NCBI GenBank assembly: GCA_035949375.1
Contig: DASZIG010000055.1
Span: 1 to 64,000 of the forward strand
Direction of reading: 5' to 3'
DNA length: 64,000 bases
DNA from: Gp13-AA77 sp035949375
Lineage (GTDB): Bacteria > Acidobacteriota > Terriglobia > UBA7540
Part shown: in pieces, positions 59,507 through 64,000 of the stretch
How the letters are laid out: each line of letters opens with the position of its first letter
How positions within the stretch are numbered: position 1 is the stretch's first letter
The notes under the pieces: generated by a model
Seen by the model: the letters and a program-made list of their open reading frames with translations, nothing else
Databases searched by the model: none
What the model was told of the DNA's origin: nothing
Made by a program: the position numbers and the translations under genes

Positions 59507-60261
59507 GGCTGACATTCCTCGGCACCGGGACCTCCACCGGTGTCCCCACGCTGGGCTGCCAGTGCGCGATCTGCCGCTCCGCCGATCCGCATGACCAGCG
59601 CACGCGGCCCTCGGTGCTGCTTGAGTTCGACGGGCGCGCGGTGGTGATCGACACCACGCCCGACTTCCGCCAGCAGGCCCTGCGGGAGCGCATGCAGCGC
59701 CTGGACGCCGTCCTCTTCACCCACGACCACGCCGACCACATTTTTGGACTTGACGATGTGCGCGCCTTCTATTTCCGGCAGAAGGTTCCCATTCCCATCT
59801 ACGCTGACGAGCGCACCATGGCCAGCATCCGCCGCGTCTACCAGTACATTTTCGATCAGGACTATCCTTACGGCGGCCTGGCGAAGCTCGACACGCATGT
59901 GATCGACGGGCCCTTCGAGCTGTGGGGCGAGCGCCTGGTTCCGCTGCCGCTCTTTCACGGCGTCCTGCCGATACTCGGGTTCCGCTTCGGACGCGCGGCG
60001 TACCTCACCGATTTCAGCGCCATTCCGGAATCGACCGCGGCGCTGCTCGAAGGTCTGGACGTGCTGGTGCTCGACGCCTTGCGCCATCAGCCGCACCCGT
60101 CGCACTCGACGGTGGAGCAGTCGCTCGCCTGGGTCGAACGCCTGAAGCCCGAGCGCGCCTTTTTCACCCACATCGCGCACGAACTGGGCCACGAGGCCAC
60201 CAACGTCGCGCTGCCGTCCCACGTGCGGCTGGCTTATGACGGTCTGCGGGTGGAGTTTTGA
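59503..60261 (+). CDS. MBL-fold hydrolase, PhnP-like
   Basis: A 252-residue metal hydrolase. N-terminus LTFLGTGTSTGVPTLGCQCAI with CQCAICRSADPHDQRTRPS, the PhnP-type Cys-rich segment; metal motif LFTHDHADHIFGLDDVR; further ligands in PLFHGVLP, AAYLTDFSAIPE and a late THIAHELGHE. PhnP cleaves cyclic phosphodiesters of ribose; relatives of unknown role are common and no phn genes are here. Translation is coupled to the DUF1844 gene. Confidence 0.9.
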   Translation: MRLTFLGTGTSTGVPTLGCQCAICRSADPHDQRTRPSVLLEFDGRAVVIDTTPDFRQQALRERMQRLDAVLFTHDHADHIFGLDDVRAFYFRQKVPIPIYADERTMASIRRVYQYIFDQDYPYGGLAKLDTHVIDGPFELWGERLVPLPLFHGVLPILGFRFGRAAYLTDFSAIPESTAALLEGLDVLVLDALRHQPHPSHSTVEQSLAWVERLKPERAFFTHIAHELGHEATNVALPSHVRLAYDGLRVEF

Positions 60262-60265
60262 TGAG

Positions 60266-60381
60266 GTGCTAGGTGTTAGGGGTTAGGGATTGGGGATTAG
60301 TGGCTAGCGGTTGGTGATTAGGCACAGAGGCTACTTATTCTGTATTCTCTAACCCCCAATCCCTAATCCCCAACCCCTGCT
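60266..60381. repeat. Heptamer array E (inverted arms)
   Basis: Eight units in exact 7-base steps, GTGCTAG, GTGTTAG, GGGTTAG, GGATTGG, GGATTAG, TGGCTAG, CGGTTGG, TGATTAG (60266-60321), then a 25-base centre, then CTCTAAC, CCCCAAT, CCCTAAT, CCCCAAC, CCCTGCT (60347-60381), the reverse complement type. Ends 4 bases before the ribF start and begins 4 bases after the previous stop. Confidence 0.85.
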
Positions 60382-60385
60382 CGCC

Positions 60386-61369
60386 ATGCAAACGATTCGC
60401 CATCCCGCAGAGATGTACGAGGCGCCGGCATCGAGCGTGGTGGCCATCGGCAACTTCGATGGCGTCCACCTCGGCCATCGGGCCCTTCTCAACCGCGTGG
60501 TGGGGCGCGCTCGCGCGGCGGGCGTGGCGGCGGCAGTGCTCACCTTCGATCCGCATCCCACCCAGGTGCTCGCGCCTGAACGCGCTCCGAAGGCGCTCAC
60601 AACGCTCCCCGAGAAACTGCGTCTCATCGAGGCTGCCGGCATCGAGCTGGTGTGGGTGCGGCCATTCACGCTCGAGCTCGCGGCCATGTCGCCCGCCGCG
60701 TTCTTCGAGGACGCGCTGGTGCGCGGCTTGCCCGCATCCGCCGTGATTGTGGGGCCGAACTTCCGTTTCGGTCATCGTCAGGCCGGCGACGTGCACACGC
60801 TCGAGGAGCTCGGACGCGCGACGGGCTGTGCGGTGGAAATCGTGGAGGCGTTGCGGCTGCGCGGGCAGATGGTTTCGAGCACGCGCATTCGCGAGCTCGC
60901 GGAGCTCGGCCGCGTGCACCAGGCCGGACGCCTGCTCGGACGGCCCTTCAGCGTGTCCGGCGCCATCGTGGCCGGCCTCGGCATCGGCCGCGCCCAGACC
61001 GTGCCCACCCTGAACCTGGCGCCACCGGATCCGCGCTTTCCGCGCCAGCTTCCGAAGCCCGGCGTCTACGTCACCCACACGCGCTTGGCCGGAGCCACGC
61101 ACGTGTCGGTCAGCAACGTCGGACGCAAGCCCACGTTCGGCGAGCACGAGCTTACCGTGGAGTCATTCCTGCTCGACTATCGCGGTGGACCGATCGAAGC
61201 CGTGGAGATGGAGATCGAGTTTCTGCACCGGCTTCGCGACGAGCGTAAGTTTCCGGATGCAGCTACGCTCAAAGCGCAGATCATCCGCGACGCGCAACGG
61301 TCGCTCGATTTCTTCCGCCGCCTGCGCGCGCTCGGGCGGAGTACGAGCGCGGGCGTTGAGAAGCCGTGA
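60386..61369 (+). CDS. ribF: Bifunctional riboflavin kinase/FAD synthetase
   Basis: A 327-residue enzyme that makes FMN and then FAD. The N-terminal adenylyltransferase domain has VVAIGNFDGVHLGHRALLNR, VLTFDPHPTQVL and IVGPNFRFGHRQAGD; the STRIRELAELGRVHQAGRLL segment links domains; the C-terminal kinase has GLGIGRAQTVPTLNL and VSNVGRKPTFGEHELTVESF, then EFLHRLRDERKFPD. Normal length. The kinase loop has AQTVPTLNL where GFPTANL is usual. ATG 60386 follows the heptamer array directly, leaving almost no space for a standard ribosome site. Confidence 0.93.
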   Translation: MQTIRHPAEMYEAPASSVVAIGNFDGVHLGHRALLNRVVGRARAAGVAAAVLTFDPHPTQVLAPERAPKALTTLPEKLRLIEAAGIELVWVRPFTLELAAMSPAAFFEDALVRGLPASAVIVGPNFRFGHRQAGDVHTLEELGRATGCAVEIVEALRLRGQMVSSTRIRELAELGRVHQAGRLLGRPFSVSGAIVAGLGIGRAQTVPTLNLAPPDPRFPRQLPKPGVYVTHTRLAGATHVSVSNVGRKPTFGEHELTVESFLLDYRGGPIEAVEMEIEFLHRLRDERKFPDAATLKAQIIRDAQRSLDFFRRLRALGRSTSAGVEKP

Positions 61370-61400
61370 CGCTGAGAAGTGGCAGTGACCGTAGCCGAGA

Positions 61401-62834
61401 TCAGGCGGAAACAGGAGGGCGGCGATCGTTCCAGGGGCGCGCCGCTTCGAGCTGGGCCGCGAGGCGAAACAGCGCGGCTTCGTCGCCGAAGCGTCCGAAG
61501 AAGTGGACGCCGACCGGCAGGCCGGCGGCGTTCCACGCGAGCGGTACTGACATGGCGGGCTGTCCAGTGGCATTGGCGATGGGCGTGAAAGGCACGAACT
61601 CGTTGGCGCGGCGTAGCCCGGCAAGTGGATCCGCGGGCGGAGAGTCAAAGCTGCCGAGAGGCAGCGGCGGCTCCGCCAGCGTAGGCGTGAGCCACATGTC
61701 GTAATCCGACATGAAGCGCGCAATCTTGCGCGCCGTGCGCTGCAGCGCGGTCTGAGCGAGCACGTAGCTCGGCCCGTTCACCTGGCGGCCCATCTCGTAC
61801 AACGCCCAGGTGAGATTCTCGAACTGATCGGCCGCGGGTTTGCGGCCGGTGACGAACGCCATGCCGTCGATGGAGGCGGCGCAGCCCGCCGCCCACACCG
61901 CGATGAACCACTGGTTGAAGAGACCGGCGTCGATGTGAGGCGCCGCCTCTTCGACGTGGTGGCCGAGGCTCTCGCAGAGCCTGGCCGCGTCGTGGGCGGC
62001 GCCGGCGCAATCAGGGTGGATGGGCACGCCGCTCGGCGCAACCGTGCTGAGCGCGATCCGCAAGCGTCCGGGATCGCGCCCGACCTCCTCGCGGTAAGGG
62101 CGCTCGCGTGGCGGCGCCCAATAGGGATCACCGATGTCGGGACCGCAAGTCGCATCGAGCAGCGCGGCGCTGTCGCGCACCGAGCGGGTCAGCGCGTGCT
62201 CCGCCACGAGGCCGCCCATAATGTCGCCTACGTCGGGCCCGAGCGGATTCCGGGCGCGCGTCGGCTTCAGGCCGAACAGCCCGCAGCACGAAGCCGGAAT
62301 GCGAATCGAGCCGCCGCCGTCATTGGCGTGCGCCATCGGAACTATGCCGGAGGCCACGGCCGCCGCCGCGCCGCCGCTCGATCCGCCCGTCGTACGTTCC
62401 AGGTCCCAGGGATTGCGGGTGGCACCAAAGAGCCGGGGTTCGGTAGTAGGCAAGATGCCTAGCTCAGGCGCATTTGTCTTGCCGAGGATCACGAGGCCGG
62501 CCTTCTTCAATCGCACCACCAGTTCGCTGTCGTGGCCGGGAACGTAATCGCACATGAAGGTGGAGCACGAGGTATGACGCGCGCCCGCGAGCGTGCCGAG
62601 GATGTCTTTCAGAAGAAACGGCACGCCGCGAAAGGGACCAACGGGCAGCGCGGACCGTGCGGCGTCGCGGGCCTGCTCATAGAGCGGCGTGATCACCGCG
62701 TTCAGCGTGGGATTGAGACGCTCGATGCGCTCGATGGCAGCGTCCACCAGCTCGATGGGCTGGACCTCGCCACTGGCCACCAGCTCCGCCAGGGCCACGG
62801 CGTCCAGGCGGCTCAGTTCAGGAAGAGAAGCCAT
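61401..62834 (-). CDS. Amidase signature family enzyme
   Basis: A 477-residue amidase. The Ser-cisSer-Lys triad is visible: Lys in GVPFLLKDILG, the cis-Ser in TTGGSSGGAAAAVASG and the nucleophile Ser in DGGGSIRIPASCCGLFGLKP. C-terminal SVPLAWNAAGLPVGVHFFGR is the usual end. It hydrolyses an amide bond; substrate unknown. It is not GatA by context, since gatB/gatC are absent. ATG 62834 is used since it gives the normal N-terminus; the longer frame to 62960 overlaps ispG. Convergent with ribF. Confidence 0.9.
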   Translation of the reverse strand: MASLPELSRLDAVALAELVASGEVQPIELVDAAIERIERLNPTLNAVITPLYEQARDAARSALPVGPFRGVPFLLKDILGTLAGARHTSCSTFMCDYVPGHDSELVVRLKKAGLVILGKTNAPELGILPTTEPRLFGATRNPWDLERTTGGSSGGAAAAVASGIVPMAHANDGGGSIRIPASCCGLFGLKPTRARNPLGPDVGDIMGGLVAEHALTRSVRDSAALLDATCGPDIGDPYWAPPRERPYREEVGRDPGRLRIALSTVAPSGVPIHPDCAGAAHDAARLCESLGHHVEEAAPHIDAGLFNQWFIAVWAAGCAASIDGMAFVTGRKPAADQFENLTWALYEMGRQVNGPSYVLAQTALQRTARKIARFMSDYDMWLTPTLAEPPLPLGSFDSPPADPLAGLRRANEFVPFTPIANATGQPAMSVPLAWNAAGLPVGVHFFGRFGDEAALFRLAAQLEAARPWNDRRPPVSA

Positions 62835-62859
62835 GTCGGAGATCTGGGCATCGGGACGG

Positions 62860-64000
62860 TTACTGCAAGACGGTGACTTGGTTTTCGACGGCGGGTTCCG
62901 GTTCCGCGGGCGCGGAGGCTGCGGCGGTGCGGTCCGCCACCAGGCGCTCGATCTCTTCAAGCAGCGCGGGCACGATCTCAGCCTCGGTGACGCGCCGGAT
63001 CGCCTTCCCCTCGCGATAGATCATGCCGTTGCCGCGTCCGGCCGCCACGCCGAGGTCAGCTTCGCGCGCTTCACCCGGACCGTTTACCGCGCAGCCCATC
63101 ACCGCGAGTGTCAGCGGCATCTTGATGTGCTTCGTGGCCTGCTCGATCTCTTCGGCGATCTTGAAAAGGTCCACTTCCAGCCGGCCGCAGGTGGGACAGG
63201 CGATCACCACGGGGCCGCGGCTGCGCAGCTCCAGCGACTTGAGCAGTTCGTAGCCGACGCGCACTTCCTCAACCGGATCGGTGGCGAGCGAGACGCGAAT
63301 GGTGTCGCCGATGCCCTCCGCCAGCAGCATGCCCATGCCGACGCACGATTTCACCGTGCCCGAGAACTGCGTACCGGCCTCCGTGATGCCGAGGTGAAAA
63401 GGGTAATCCACTTGCGGCGCGAGCAGGCGGTAAGCGGCCACGGCCATCTTCACGTTTGACGCTTTGAGCGAAACGATCGTGTCGCCGAAGCCGAGTTCTT
63501 CCAGAATGCCGATGTGGTAGAGCGCGCTCTCCACCATGCCTTGCGGCGTGGGGAACCCGTACTTCTCGAGCAGGCGCCGCTCGAGCGACCCGGCGTTGAC
63601 GCCGATGCGGATGGGAACGCGCTGCTCCTGCGCCCGCCGCACCACCTGCCGGACTTTCTCCGCGTCGCCGATGTTGCCCGGATTGATGCGCAGCTTGTCG
63701 ATGCCGGCGTCGAGCGCCATGAGGGCAAACTTGTACTGGAAATGGATGTCGGAGACCAGAATGGAATCGGGACAGCGCTTGCGGATTTCGGGAAGCGCCT
63801 GCGCGGCTTCCAGGTCCGGCACCGCCAGGCGCACGATCTCACAACCGGCGGCTTCCATCTGCTGAACCTGCTCGACCGTGCGCGCCACGTCGCGCGTGTC
63901 CGTCTTGGTCATCGACTGCACCACGATGGCCGCATCGCCGCCAATGGTGAGGCGTCCCACCTTCACGGGCCGCGTCTTGCGGCGCGGCGGAAAGTACTCA
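62860..64000 (-). CDS. ispG: 4-hydroxy-3-methylbut-2-enyl diphosphate synthase, 5' end cut by window
   Basis: At least 379 residues of IspG (GcpE), the MEP-pathway enzyme that converts ME-cPP to HMBPP. The frame starts before the window edge: EYFPPRRKTRPVKVG is in frame with VQSMTKTDTRDVARTVEQ, and RRKTRPV is part of the family N-terminus, so the GTG at 63966 is not the true start. Other marks: INPGNIGD, GVNAGSLERRLLEKYG, FHLGITEAGT and 4Fe-4S ligands in CPTCGR and MGCAVNGPGEAREAD. The C-terminal tail is an extra Ala/Glu-rich 20 residues. It lies 25 bases before the amidase gene on the same strand. Confidence 0.93.
   Translation of the reverse strand, partial: EYFPPRRKTRPVKVGRLTIGGDAAIVVQSMTKTDTRDVARTVEQVQQMEAAGCEIVRLAVPDLEAAQALPEIRKRCPDSILVSDIHFQYKFALMALDAGIDKLRINPGNIGDAEKVRQVVRRAQEQRVPIRIGVNAGSLERRLLEKYGFPTPQGMVESALYHIGILEELGFGDTIVSLKASNVKMAVAAYRLLAPQVDYPFHLGITEAGTQFSGTVKSCVGMGMLLAEGIGDTIRVSLATDPVEEVRVGYELLKSLELRSRGPVVIACPTCGRLEVDLFKIAEEIEQATKHIKMPLTLAVMGCAVNGPGEAREADLGVAAGRGNGMIYREGKAIRRVTEAEIVPALLEEIERLVADRTAAASAPAEPEPAVENQVTVLQ

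Overview
The window is GC-rich, densely coded on both strands and most likely from a soil member of the Acidobacteriota. The signs are the family mix rather than a marker gene: a large Oar-like TonB-dependent receptor with a carboxypeptidase-regulatory-like N-terminus, a GloVer-repeat secreted protein, DUF5818 and DUF4331 exported proteins, an ANRxNAxxSTGP-type protein, many exported TPR proteins, and many short dispersed and tandem repeats between genes. No rRNA, tRNA, CRISPR array or prophage was recognised. The left edge carries the tail of a transposase and the right edge cuts ispG.

Layout. 1-2.1 kb: transposase tail, RidA, a tiny exported peptide missed by length cut-offs, DoxX and a SnoaL-like protein. 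2.4-6.3 kb: a BlaI repressor, an M56 (BlaR1-type) membrane metallopeptidase whose extracytoplasmic half is 11 tandem 28-residue repeats, and a secreted protein built from the same repeat; a BlaI-type operator sits in the promoter. 6.5-13.5 kb: lipoprotein, TonB-dependent receptor, then divergently an ECF sigma factor, RskA-like anti-sigma and DUF5818 protein. 13.9-21.1 kb: a same-strand run of DUF4331, two exported TPR proteins and two Ni/Co transporters with histidine-rich loops. 21.1-30 kb: threonine synthase, HAD phosphatase, LolA, two tandem TMTC-like membrane glycosyltransferases with TPR tails, GloVer protein. 30.2-37.5 kb: a type IV pilus-like block (PilR-like regulator, two pilins, ABC ATPase and permease, two TPR proteins, PAP2 enzyme) with a sigma-54-type promoter. 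38-43 kb: a c-di-GMP-I-like leader, a GH67 alpha-glucuronidase and an 826-residue TPR protein. 43.5-51 kb: acyl-CoA dehydrogenase, RNase H, zinc-ribbon coiled coil, IlvD, an exported SRPBCC-like protein, zinc-type dehydrogenase and a PIN toxin/antitoxin pair. 51-57 kb: XdhC plus MobA-like pair, a PadR-HAAS operon, a decayed brnT toxin with intact brnA antitoxin. 57-64 kb: MBL-rhodanese protein, DUF1844, PhnP-like hydrolase, RibF, amidase and IspG.

Two things stand out. First, the BlaI/M56/28-residue-repeat locus looks like a complete sensor-protease-repressor circuit in which the usual penicillin-sensing domain is replaced by a tandem-repeat ectodomain with a secreted cognate partner. Second, five intergenic regions carry degenerate arrays with an exact 7-nt period, mostly arranged as facing inverted arms that start or end at stop codons, each locus with its own heptamer sequence. 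Other useful observations are the brnT pseudogene (one nonsense codon plus one frameshift), the sigma-54 promoter in front of only one of two pilins, and the riboswitch-like leader of the glucuronidase. All assignments come from reading the sequence; no database search was run.
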